Assembly (NCBI RefSeq): GCF_008831285.2
Contig: NC_045149.1
Coordinates: forward strand, 17,499,035-17,563,034
From: Nymphaea colorata
Lineage: Eukaryota > Streptophyta > Magnoliopsida > Nymphaeales > Nymphaeaceae
DNA: 64,000 nt
Reading direction: 5' to 3'
The position numbers were made by a program, and so were the translations under genes. Shown here piece by piece: positions 28,190 to 39,097 of the stretch (position 1 is its first letter; every line of letters starts with the position of its first letter). The notes under the pieces are model-generated. The model did not search any database and was not told the DNA's origin. It saw only the letters and a program-made list of their open reading frames with translations.

Positions 28190-30080
28190 AGGTGGCATTA
28201 GATGATGCGCTCTTTTAAGATTTTTTAAAGAGGGAAAGGAAACGGTGGCGTTGGTAACGTGTTCCATGGAGGAGGGATTTGCTTTGGAAGGAAAGAGGAT
28301 CTCAGGGAGGACGAGGGGGAGAGCAGACTCCGCAGAGACAAATTCCTTTGGCGGTCGACTCAAGCCACATTGACTAGTTGCTTTTCTTTCTGTAAAGTGA
28401 CCACGCTACCCTCTGTCTCCTCAAAACTGAATCAGGAGACAGAGAGAGCTAAAGGCTGGATTCTGTCCAGTGATGTATGACTTGGGTCGATGGTCGTTTG
28501 GTCTTTCTTATAAATAGTTCTAATCTTTCTTGGTCACTCTGAACCGAAGAAAGATAAACAAAGATTGAAATCAGGAATGGCTCTGTAGCTACTATTTCTT
28601 GAGACAATTAGACTTGCTTTTGAGGAGACCAACAAAGGCCTTAGGTGTGAAACTCAGAGGCTTCTTGACTCCTTGATTCTTGAACCATTCAAGTCCAACC
28701 GCAGCAAAAGAGTTGATTCGTAAAGAGCATTTTTAGAGATTACCAACTTGAGCATTTTGCTAGTGCTGCAAAATGCGCGCTCCTTTCTGTCAAAAAAACT
28801 CTAAAGTCTTTAGTGAGCTCTGATCTAATTGCCTCTGTGCTGAGAAGGCTGTGGTCTGTGGTAAGTTGATGCAGGAAAAGCAGTGACTGGCTCATTCTAA
28901 TGCGAAAGCGGGAAGGGAAGGAGAGAGAGAGAGAAGGAGAGGTCGCTTTCCGAGAGTCTGCTCGCCGAGTCGATCGAGGCTTTTTATCGAGAAAAAAAAC
29001 GGACCACTTTTTCTTCCTTCTTTTCTTTTCTTTATGTTTGCTCCTTTTCAGCAGATATTACTGAATGAACTTGTCATGTCTCTGCCTCTGTTCCCGTTTT
29101 GCTGGCCTGTGGTGGATGGGGACCTCCTCCCCACGCCATTATAGGTAGAGAGAGAGAGAGAGAGGAGACGCCATTAGAGGTGGAGAAGGGGGCTGGCTAC
29201 GGAGCGTTGTCTGCTGCGTTATTGGTAAGATAGCTAACAGCTCTCTTTCTGTTGGGGCACGAGTTCGCCATGCGGCGGCGTGCTTGCTCCCTAGGCCACA
29301 CTGCCTTTTTTTATCTTTGTTCTTATCTTCTAATCACTTTCTCTCTCTCCCTTTCCAGTTGCAGTGCATTTTTGACGGCGACGACAGTGATCAAACTTAA
29401 AATTTGAAAACGGTGGCTACCTGTTTCTGTAGCTCTGTTCTTCTCGGTCAGTAAGAAAACCAACCAAAATCCTTTTCGAGGATTCGAAACTTCTGGTTTC
29501 TTTCTCGTCAGAAGTTTGATCGTAACAAGTAATAAACAAATCAAGAAAAAGTAACAAAACATGACTTCCCCTCAAAATGGATGAACACCATCCGATAGAT
29601 TGAGAAGACAGAACTAATGCAGCTTAGCAAAAGAAAGATAGGAAGCATTAAAAACACTTTCTTTCAAGTTTCGAACACATGCAGCCAACACAATGGGAGA
29701 ATATCTTATACCAATCTGATAATTACGAAATCATTGTTATCTCTAAATAATTCAAAAGCAAAACCGTGGTACTTTGCGGCCATTTGAATGCGAGTAAGAG
29801 ATCGCTGACGATTTGTCGTTGGTACCGAAAATGAAATCCGAGCAGGCGTCTAGTAGGACCCTCCTGCCTTGAACTCCACCCGTGCCCGCCTCTCTTTTGC
29901 TAATGCCCAGCCCCTGTATTAGCGCTTGGGATCATCATATTAAGACCCTCGTGAAGTTCTTAAACCAAACTAATTAAGCAGATCAGAATCAGCCGATTCG
30001 AAGGTGTAACATGGCACCCGCTAGCTGTTTTTCAATATGTTTGGCTTATTTATATTTTTATTTCATTTGTACATCAAACG

Positions 30081-30268
30081 CACGGGCAGAGCCAGTATTT
30101 TTTTTAGGGTCGGACCAAGATGATTTGCGGGCCGGGCCAAGGTCGGGCCAAGAGGAGCGATGAGAATCGACTGGTTGGGTCAAATTAAAAAAATTTGATT
30201 TTTTCAATGTAAAAAAAAAAAAATTTCTAGGCTCACCCAGGCCATGACCCCCCCTCCCTCTGCCCCTG
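30081..30268 (+). mobile_element. short hAT-like element, diverged
   Basis: This 188-bp unit begins CACGGGCAGAGCCAGTATTT and ends CCTCTGCCCCTG. It shares its layout with 36412-36606: GAGCCAG end, GGGCC-rich part, poly-T, CAATG, poly-A, then CATGACCCC and the terminal CTSYGCCCCTG. No clear target duplication remains, so it is an old copy. Confidence 0.6.
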
Positions 30269-30833
30269 GACCCAGGATTCTTTCAAGTCAAACTCGTTCA
30301 TGAACTTTTCATTGGAACCACGGTTGGCAAATTTGGCTCGAACTTGAGTTGACTCATCGACTCGACCCACTTTTAAAATAACCTAAATTGGAGCAAGTCA
30401 GGGCGAGTTGGGTAGAGTCAAATCGAGTCAGGCAGAAGTCAAGGGCGACCCGAGCCTTTCGTGTGGCCAAGTTTTATAGTGATCCGAGCGGACTTGGGCA
30501 ATTCTCCAGACAAACTCGGTCCATGGTTGACGATGGGCTGGAGAGGAAGTTAGTCACGGACGTGCATAGCAAAAGGGTGTGAAGGACAGTAGGGAGTACT
30601 TTGTTGGGCAGTTGTCATGGACCAAAGCTTTGTTATAGTCTTATAGATAGAGCCTCCTCAGTCCTCGTCCCCTTTTCCAAATGGGGACCGCCTGCTCCTC
30701 CTTCAACCGTCTTTTTCGTGCCTCTCTCATTTCTCCGTCCTTGCGATTCCTGGACGCAAACACATGTGAATCCCCTTGTTTTGGAGGATAGAACATTTCA
30801 TACGGCCTGATCAATTCAGCCAAATTTGTCCTT

Positions 30834-30978
30834 TATATATATATATATATATATACCAAAAGCGTGTGCCTTAATAAGAGGATCATATAGTTGATCAATG
30901 TATATAAGGACTACATACTACATAGTGAAAGAGGTTTATATATAAATATATAATATATATAGACTACATAGTGAAAGA

Positions 30979-31024
<46 letters not shown>
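30834..31024. repeat. AT microsatellites with an internal direct repeat
   Basis: AT runs occur at 30834-30855 and 30983-31024. Between them the string GACTACATAGTGAAAGAGG followed by TTTATATATA occurs twice, at about 30922 and 30962, so the segment grew by a local duplication. Confidence 0.9.
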
Positions 31025-31028
<4 letters not shown>

Positions 31029-33040
31029 CACTAGTATACTTGTCTGATCAATTACATATGTTTCATATTATACTTTAACACTATGTTTCATCAATCTAAC
31101 TAGGTTGAGGCAGATACATATAAGTGGTTATTCTATACAGCCGGATGCGTTGCGCTAATGAAGTGCTTACCATATTTAGTTGCCTTTACGAAGCGACCGT
31201 CACGTTTTGTCATCGCTCTGTACCCTCAGACCTGGACCTCCCTACGGTGTAGCCATTCTTTTTGTTTGTTTATAATATTAAAAAAAACATTTTTATTTAC
31301 TTTATTCTTAATATTTTTATTTATTTGTCCCATGATGTTTTTCTTCTTGGGGCCAGGGAACAAGTTTATGGTACAACTCGGATCCGGATAAGTTAAAAAA
31401 TGCCTCAAAAAAATTAAAAAAACGGGTCTTTTACTGTACAATGTGGAAAATATCAATAAAATATCGATCGAGTGAATATCGCGATATTATCAGGAAATCA
31501 TATTTAAGAGAAGTACGGTGAATGGGGAAAGAGGGACAGGCAGTTCAGGTGAAGTTGGTGCAAACGCGGCACCAAGTTGGGCAGCTTGAGTCATATATTT
31601 GGGTGGGTGGGATCGAGGCGTTGGGTTCGATGTGGGCTCGGTCTCTCTCGGGACCGCCCCCATTCGGACCGACAACTTGCACTACGGGCTCGGCCTTTGA
31701 CGCGTCTGTCCTTTCCCCTCCCGAGCCCACTTTTAGGTCCGGCCTGCTTGCACATACTCGGGAAAAGAATTCCACTTTTTGTAACCTACCGAAAACATGT
31801 TGCACATTTCTCGCGACCTTGGTTTATGTGTCTAATTTTGCTCTCCAGTCCCTTCACCATATCCCAACTCTCTCTCTCTCTCATTCTTTCTTTCTCTCTC
31901 TACATGCGCTCATTTGAATATTTAATATGAGCCTGCAACCGATTATCATAGGAAAGGCTTTCTTTTTTAATGCAAGTCTAAGTCTAAGCAACTCAGGTGC
32001 TTGATCTTACGAGTTGTTTGGATTGAAAACTAACTTTCAAAATGCATGGATCCTAGATGTAAAACATTTATTTGAAAACTAAATTAAATATGATCCAAAT
32101 TTGATCATATAATTATCTAAACCCAATACCGAAATTACATTCGGCCGGATCTTATTTCTTAAATTTGAATTTAATGTATTAATTGGACATTTTTTTTTTT
32201 ATATTTGATTTCTCTTAGATATATCAAATATAAATCTAATTTATTGACATCCCTACTTTTTAGCGGCCCAATTAAAGGTAGTTGGGCAGCGTGCACCCAA
32301 AAGCCGTGCACCCAAAAGCCAGGCGGATGTTCTGTCAAACACTTGTATAAAATTTTACTGTGCATGTAAATACCTGGCAGGATTAAAAATGTATTGATTA
32401 TTAAAGGCATGGTAAGAAATGAATGTATTAAGACTAAGTCTCAGCCTTTGTCTTTCTCTTGACGAAGCTATTGTTCCGGTAATTTTTTACATTACCAAGG
32501 TACTTTTTTTTTAATGTTTTTTTTAGCAACCCGTACCAATCTTGAGCAAGCTGCCTACCCCATGATGTGGTGGTTATCCTTCCACTTACCAAGGTTAAAG
32601 TTCATTATTCTAATACCCATATCATAAATTAGAAAAAATTTCAAAAAAATGCGCTTAGATTTTGATGAAATAAGAAAACCATGCTTAAGTTTTGTTTCCT
32701 TTCATTTCACAGCATAAATTACAAAGAAAACGGGCAGTTGAAAGAGAAATCTAAACTTAAGTGTGATTTTGTTAATGTTTAATTTGCAGAAGGTTCATAA
32801 ATCAAGAAGTTGGATTCTTGGCGACATCTTGAACAAATTGTGAATGTTACATGAATCTGCTTCAATAAATGGCTCCTTTGTATCCAGTTGTATCCGTGTG
32901 TTGTGTCGCTGTACCATACAATTTCTAAATAGGGTTTCTGAAGAATGGAAGAAGCCGTTAAATGCTGCAAATTCTGTTGAAGCTCATGAATGTTACAAGC
33001 AGTATCATGTACAAATAAACTTAAACTGTTGACCGGTTTC

Positions 33041-34786
33041 TTAAGCTTCACCACAACCACTTGAAACCCGGCTGGGCTCATTCGGCGGGCAGGGTGGGTG
33101 CGGTAGGTGCAGCAACCTGTAGGTGAAGGCGCCGGCCACGGCCCCGATAGTGGGTGCAAGTACATAGAGCCATATATCTCCATACCGGTTCGAGATGATT
33201 GCCGGACCCAGGGACCTCGCCGGGTTCATGGAGCCACCAGATATGGGTCTGCAAGGCACAACCAAGAACATATATCCACATCATCTATACATGTTTCTCC
33301 TATGCTGTAAGAGTGTTTTGGGGGCTGAGAGCTTACGCTGTGATCATCACTGCCAGTGCAATTGAAGCTCCTGCAGCAACACCAGAGAGTTGCCCTACCT
33401 GAAACAGAGAGCTCAAAACTGATGAAACTAAGTCTCTATCAATGGAATTAGAATTCGGGTTTGGCCTTATCTCACTCCATTCAAAACTGCTAAAGGGTGG
33501 ATTAGGATTAATGAGATCGAGAGCTCAATCCTGCTGGGGGAGTAGAGCAGGTTATTATATTGCAAGGGAGTTCTTTCCTCGAGTTGGGTACAGGATTACT
33601 CCCTTGTTCTATAAAATCATGGTTCAGCAGATGAGGCCAATCAGCAGGTTGCTGCATTGCTATTGCAAGGGAGAGTATCAGCGGTGGCTTACAAGATGAG
33701 CGTTGGTAGACAAGGATGAAGCAAGGAACATGATGAAGAAGGTGGCCATGAATTCAGTCCAGAACGCCGCCTTCCGGCCCTGAAGCGGCTGCGTCACTGC
33801 AAACTCCCCTTGTATTTCATACACTTTCTGCCCCACATAGGCTGCAAGTATGGCCCCACCAGTTTGTGCTACAACATATGCAGGTACCTGAAAAGAAACA
33901 AGATCAAAGCAACGGAATAATACTGGATCTGATCTCGTTAAAACTGCAAAGGTGGAGTTGTGGGTTACCTGAGACCAAGGGAATTGGCCTGAGGCTGCAA
34001 AGCCAATCGTTATAGATGGATTGACATGAGCTCCAGATATGGGTCCGATGGCGAACACCAGGAGGACGACGCAAAACCCAGCAGTTGCAGCATACTCCAT
34101 CAGACCAATTCTCCCCTGCGTCATCACTGTGCTGGAGATTACACCATAGACACTGAAGATCATGATGAATGTCCCTAACATCTCGGCGCCGACCTGCCAA
34201 TTACTAAGTTTTTAGATATTGTAAGCTCTTTGATAACATTTACAAACATGAATGTGCCAAGAACTTGGTGGTTTCCTTTGTCATCAAAAGAAAAAGTATT
34301 GAGTATAGTTTTTCATTTGCTTCTAAGCTTTGTGAAACTCGTGGGTCCAACTGCTTTTACTTGGATCATCATGAGCAGTTCAGATTTCAATTTGAACCAT
34401 AAGATTCACTACCTTCATCCCGCAGTTTCATAAAAGAAGTGAACCATCTAAATTCTAAGGATTTGAAACCATTGGTTACCAAGTTAGCTCGCAGGAATCG
34501 AAAACTGTGTCAAGATGCATCGCATTTTGGAATTTGAGACCTCCAGTTTGTATGGCACGAGTTGTATCATTTGGATTCATGTTGGAAAGAACTTCTAACA
34601 CAAACGTGACGATCGATCACTTACCATGCGAGCAATCTGGCCATTCCTTTCTGTGAACCACGCACGGCAGCCATTAAAATGACCCGCGGTACCACGATTG
34701 AAGAAGACGACACAGGTTCCACTCGCGCGCTCATCATGGAAACTACTACTCGGTTGCTCCATGTTGGTTTTCTTTGCCGTCAACAT
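33041..34786 (-). CDS. nodulin-26-like intrinsic protein (aquaporin), NIP7;1 type
   Basis: Five minus-strand exons: 34625-34786, 33969-34193, 33693-33887, 33337-33398, 33041-33248, giving 283 residues with matching phases. MIP-family features are clear: GTFIMIFSVYGVISST (TM1), first NPA box as NPS (112-114, GAHVNPSITIGFA), second box NPA (223-225, GGSMNPARSLGPA) with the selectivity-filter Arg226. The NPS/NPA pair and the string GLMEYAATAG match NIP7;1. Tyr88 aligns with the TM2 gating tyrosine of Arabidopsis NIP7;1 (Tyr81). That protein is an anther plasma-membrane boric acid channel (family knowledge). The N-terminal 54 residues are not conserved. The first ATG (34786) was used; the second, at codon 9 in context ACCAACATGG, is equally possible. 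The Ser-rich tail fits NIP regulatory C-termini. Confidence 0.92.
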
Positions 34787-36411
34787 CGCACCAGATACAT
34801 GGAATCAAAAGAAGGAAGCTTAGTCCATAACTTCTTCATTTAAGTCCAGTAAGATGTACAATGAGACAAGTTTATGGGCCACCTGATTTGAGATATTGAT
34901 TCATGTTTGCATGGGAGTTGGTACGCTTTATGAGATCGTTTAGTCACACAATCGTGCCCTCGACAATGCTCACGATGATCTGGTTTCCACCGTGGCAGAG
35001 TTCATGTACTCCGCATGTCGCGGGCAGGTCACCGGTTTTTTCCGACGGCCAAGACCATCGATGAATGAAGTTTCAGAAATATGTGATGTAACCTTTACTG
35101 TAAAAAAAAAAAAAACAATATTATTTGGTTATAAATTGTTGTAGAAACTCATAAGTAACTAAAACAACGTAGAATAAACAAACCAACGCGAATTTGATCC
35201 CGGAGTTTTCAATATTTTCACCGGTTTTTCACAGAAAATGGCCGGCGAAAGCCAATTTGTGGTTCGATTCATAATCCTGCATGTTCTATGTTATTTTGAT
35301 ATATTCTTGCTTCAAAACCATTCTAGACTCACTTCTGAGCCATTTTCAAGCCGAAAACATCAACTAAATCGACCAGGAGAAGCGAATTTTAACACTGAAA
35401 ATCAAATATTTGGCGCTGGAAAAAACAGGATAACCGACCAGCAGCTGTTCGAGGGTTGATGGGCTGCAGCTCGCCTTCTATGTCGGCACATCTCTACAGA
35501 GGCAGACACCGAACCCTCCGTCGCAATATGCTAGTTCTAAAGGGAGGCAAGATGCGACTTCCATTGTCACAAATATTGTTTTCTAGTATAAAGCGGTGTA
35601 CTTTTTTTTTTTTTTTAATCTCGGCAAAATTTTAAAAACTCTAAAAAACTAAAATAAAATGTGAAAAGTATAAAACTAAGAATCTGATAGTTAAAAAACT
35701 CATTACATTATACCCAAAAAAGGCCTCTCGGCGTTACTAGAAAAGAGATTTAAAAAAAAAAATTGACAAACAGCAAATCATAAATTTACTAGACCCTGAA
35801 TACGGGTTTAAAGGGTGTGATTGTGAACCCCCATGATAGAGAAGCCCTCCATTTTATTCCAATTCTTTGTAAATTTGGTGCAATTGACACCGAGTTATTT
35901 ATATTTTCAAGATTTTACATTTTCCCTTAAAGTGAATTTGCTTTTACGTTATTTTTAATTTTTTCAAATTTTAAGTTTTTCAAAATTTTTAACCTAATCA
36001 AGTTATTTATGCTTTTAACATTTTATTGTTTTTTGGAAGAAACGTGAAAACCTTCAACGTAGCTGAGTAGCGGGAGAGCTATAAAAAGTTTTAAATGAGG
36101 GACACTAATTCATTTTATTATTACAATTGATTGGGTGAATGTAGAGCTCCAGGGCATTGGCCTGAGTCTGGTGTGGGCACCTTATATGGCGAGACCTGAG
36201 TCGAATACATGATAAATAAAGATTTACATAAGTCGGGTGGGCAGTTGTCCACACCCTGCCCTATGGTAGTCCGCTACTACGTCCGAGTAATTAAGTACGT
36301 TCATGAATTAATAAATTGCCATAGTTTGGCCTTTGAGGCCATTGAATGCGGAATCTGCCATGTAACTTTCGCCCTTCCTGTGATTCGAATTGAAACATTC
36401 TTCCTTGTGAA

Positions 36412-36606
36412 CAGGGGTGAAGCCAGGATTTTGTTCAGGGGTGGGCCGACAGTTCGACCTCTGGATCCGGGTAGGGCCAAACCGAATTATAATACAAAAA
36501 ATACCTTATGTAATTAAAAAATATTATTTTTTTCAATGTAAAAAAAAAAATTCATTGGCTAAGGTGGGGTCATGGCATAGGCGGGCCCCCCTTTCCTCCG
36601 CCCCTG
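36412..36606 (+). mobile_element. non-autonomous hAT-type MITE with intact target duplication
   Basis: This 195-bp element starts CAGGGGTGAAGCCAGGATTT and ends TCCTCCGCCCCTG, whose reverse complement begins CAGGGGCGGAGG. Thus the termini are inverted repeats with CAGGGG...CCCCTG ends. It is flanked by a perfect 8-bp direct repeat CTTGTGAA (36404-36411 and 36607-36614), the length made by hAT transposases. It has no coding frame. Confidence 0.88.
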
Positions 36607-37095
36607 CTTGTGAAGATTCCAAATGAAAACATTCTTCTTCATAAATCTGACGATAAAAAATCGAGGATAATATTGCGTAAAAGGAAATCATACCTAATTA
36701 AATCTCATAAAAATCTCTCTTGGACGCTTCATAAAAAAAAAGGATACTTGGATTTCAATTAAATTAAATTATTTGAACTATTTTCATGATTGGGGACAAC
36801 ATGACCAGCATATAACCAGCTTCCAAAATCCGGGTAAACATAGTATTATAACAAATTAATGACCAAGTTTCTTTATTAAGAGGATGCCAAATTTGTACAA
36901 ACATTGGGTATTACTATTGTTCTTTACATTAATCAATATAATATGTAACATTGTGCACGACATCATGTAAACCATCAACCAAGTTAATCAGATGACTCAC
37001 AGTTATCCTAAATAATTACTTACTCTATGTATGCATTATGAACACCACTTCAAAGGCATGGGCGCATGTACTACCACATGGATACTAGGGTGCAA

Positions 37096-37098
<3 letters not shown>

Positions 37099-37182
<84 letters not shown>
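37099..37182. repeat. long AT microsatellite with GT tail
   Basis: About 76 bases of uninterrupted (AT)n are followed by (GT)4. It is the longest microsatellite in the window. Confidence 0.97.
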
Positions 37183-37477
37183 AAAACTTTTCATTTAGCT
37201 ACCCAGTAGCATGTTTTTTCTTTTTAAGAAGCCCTCTTTTTAGTCACTGTGTCATGACATGACCTTCTCTCTACTTGAGTTCGTAGCAAAATGTAACCCA
37301 TGTCCTAATTCAACACATGGACAACATCGGGCTCCAAAAACCGAAGATGGTTATTTATGCCGGCCTATGCATGAAATTGTGATGGTGACCAAAGTTTTAG
37401 GATTCGATAAAATGCATACTGAATGATTGTAAAGTCCATATATGCAAGACATTATGACCGAAGCATCTTTGCTTATA

Positions 37478-37660
37478 TCGTTATCTCATACACATTGCGT
37501 TATTCCATACTCATTATCTTATGTCTCTGTCATTGTCTCATATCCCTATCATTTTTTCATACCCGTTATCTCACACTTCTGTCATCATCTCATACCTCAT
37601 TTCACTATCTCATACATGCTCCTATTATTATCTCAAACACTATGGGTATGAGATAACCAC
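37478..37660. repeat. degenerate short-period repeat of TATCTCATAC
   Basis: Variants of TTATCTCATAC (CATTGTCTCATATC, TTATCTCACAC, CATCATCTCATAC, CTATCTCATAC, TTATCTCAAAC) recur about every 20-22 bases. The run ends in the inverted form GGGTATGAGATAAC. Both frames are open but compositionally trivial. Confidence 0.7.
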
Positions 37661-38149
37661 AAATGTATGAAATAACAATGAAGTTAAAAATGTTTGCATG
37701 CATGTGCAATGTTAGAACATGAAGTAAATATGAATATTGGTAGTAAAAGGTGATATATGAAGTAAACATGCATAATAGTAAGGTTCACCACCGGCGTGCA
37801 TTCATTGTATACACAAGGTGGCAGACAGAACCCAATCTCACAGAAATGTAGAAATCCAAGACATACCAATTACTTGTCAGCTTCATCCTGTAACATCAGA
37901 TCAGAATCGAGACTTCTCTATTTCCTGATGCACAGAATTAGATTTAGGTCTGTCCCCAAGTGTCCAGTTATACAAACCAATTCCCACTCGGTGCTTCAAC
38001 CTTCTTGATGGTCTTGATTCAACTTGTGGCATTTGAATTCTTATTTCATTATCCTGGCGACTCAACTCAATGCATACTAGTAAGAACTGCCTGAGAATTG
38101 AGGCCTGGCTTTTATTAGTCATCAGAACCAAGGGATTGGCATGGTAGGA

Positions 38150-38480
38150 TGGGCAGTGACCGTAAAATGGGCAGCCGCCAAGCCTAAAACACAAGCTGAG
38201 TCTTGTTTGAGCTCAACCTGTCGAGATTAAGCTCCACTCATCTCCTAAATCGCTTGCTCGGCACTTGGATAGCTCGGCTCGGCTCGACTCCTGGATCACT
38301 TGGCTCAAACTCGCACACGAGATTGACTCAATAAACCAAATTGAAGTTTGAGGTCAACTCTTTTAATGGCTCGAGCTTAAATTAAACTCCATTTCAACTC
38401 GTTTAATAGATGAATCGAGCCCGATATACAGGCAAGCTCAAGTCGAGCCTGAGTTGGCTTGACTGATGTCCACCCCAGCG
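38150..38480. repeat. dispersed GCTCG/CTCGAG-rich repeat, probable old DNA-element copy
   Basis: The region is rich in AGCTCGGCTCGGCTCGACTC-like and AAGCTCAAGTCGAGCC-like strings. It is bounded by GGGCAGCCGCCAAGCC on the left and GATGTCCACCCC on the right, which are imperfect inverted ends. Similar CGAGCTCGAG-rich short elements are widespread in plants. No target duplication was found. Confidence 0.45.
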
Positions 38481-39097
38481 GACACAGTTCGAAGCCAACA
38501 AGCCAAAGCTGAACATGCCTCCTAAGCCAGGTCATATGGCCACTTTTGCGATCTTTTTAATGTCGGAAAAACACACACACACACACAGTAATCATAGCCG
38601 CAGCATAGAAGGTTGTATGTTAGGCCCGAACATGGGAGTGCATGTTCATAACTCAAAATGACCAAGATGCCCCATGTGTACAAAAGAAACCCCCCTGCAA
38701 TGGCAAAAAAAAGGAGGAGAAAAAGCTCCATTTTTTAACAGAGTGAAACACAGAACACCCTTCATTGGAAACACACAACACCCACCATGCCCTCTAGTGG
38801 TAGTCCATTTGAAATCACTTTTGGCTCAAGGGTATCAATTGCAGGTCAAACGACGACTCGAATCTTTATGGTGCAGTAAGTAAACAAGCTACGTTTGGTT
38901 TAAGAAGTTCGATACCAGAGCAAAATCTGAACGGCCTTCTGATTAAAATCCGCAAAGTTTATTGTAAGCAGCAAAAAAACATACTACTTAAATGGGCATG
39001 GGAGGGTTTGGTTAATATATATATTTTTTTAACCAGACCCAGCTCATAGATAGCAACACAGAGATTGGAAAAAACCTCTGAACCAAATGAACAAATC

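Larger units (their letters stand above)
28190..33040. other. intergenic region MCTP to NIP7
   Basis: No gene is supported. The part near MCTP has GA runs (28921-28934, 29149-29163). There follow an hAT-like remnant (30081-30268), AT microsatellites (30834-31024), CT-rich sequence near 31870-31900 and AT-rich unique sequence. The overlapping frames at 31522-31930 translate as Pro/Ser/Leu-rich low-complexity sequence and are rejected. The last few hundred bases are the 3' side of NIP7. Confidence 0.55.
34787..39097. other. intergenic region NIP7 to PIP5K
   Basis: This holds the NIP7 promoter and PIP5K 3' side. No gene is supported. Contents: AT-rich unique sequence (34.8-36.1 kb), a weakly tRNA-like stretch near 36140-36210, an hAT MITE (36412-36606), a long AT microsatellite (37099-37182), a degenerate short-period repeat (37478-37640) and a CTCG/GAGC-rich dispersed repeat (38150-38480). 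Confidence 0.55.

Noticed and set aside
31522..31930. Overlapping frames rich in Pro, Ser and Leu
   Set aside because: No conserved motif, and the region ends in a CT-rich low-complexity run.
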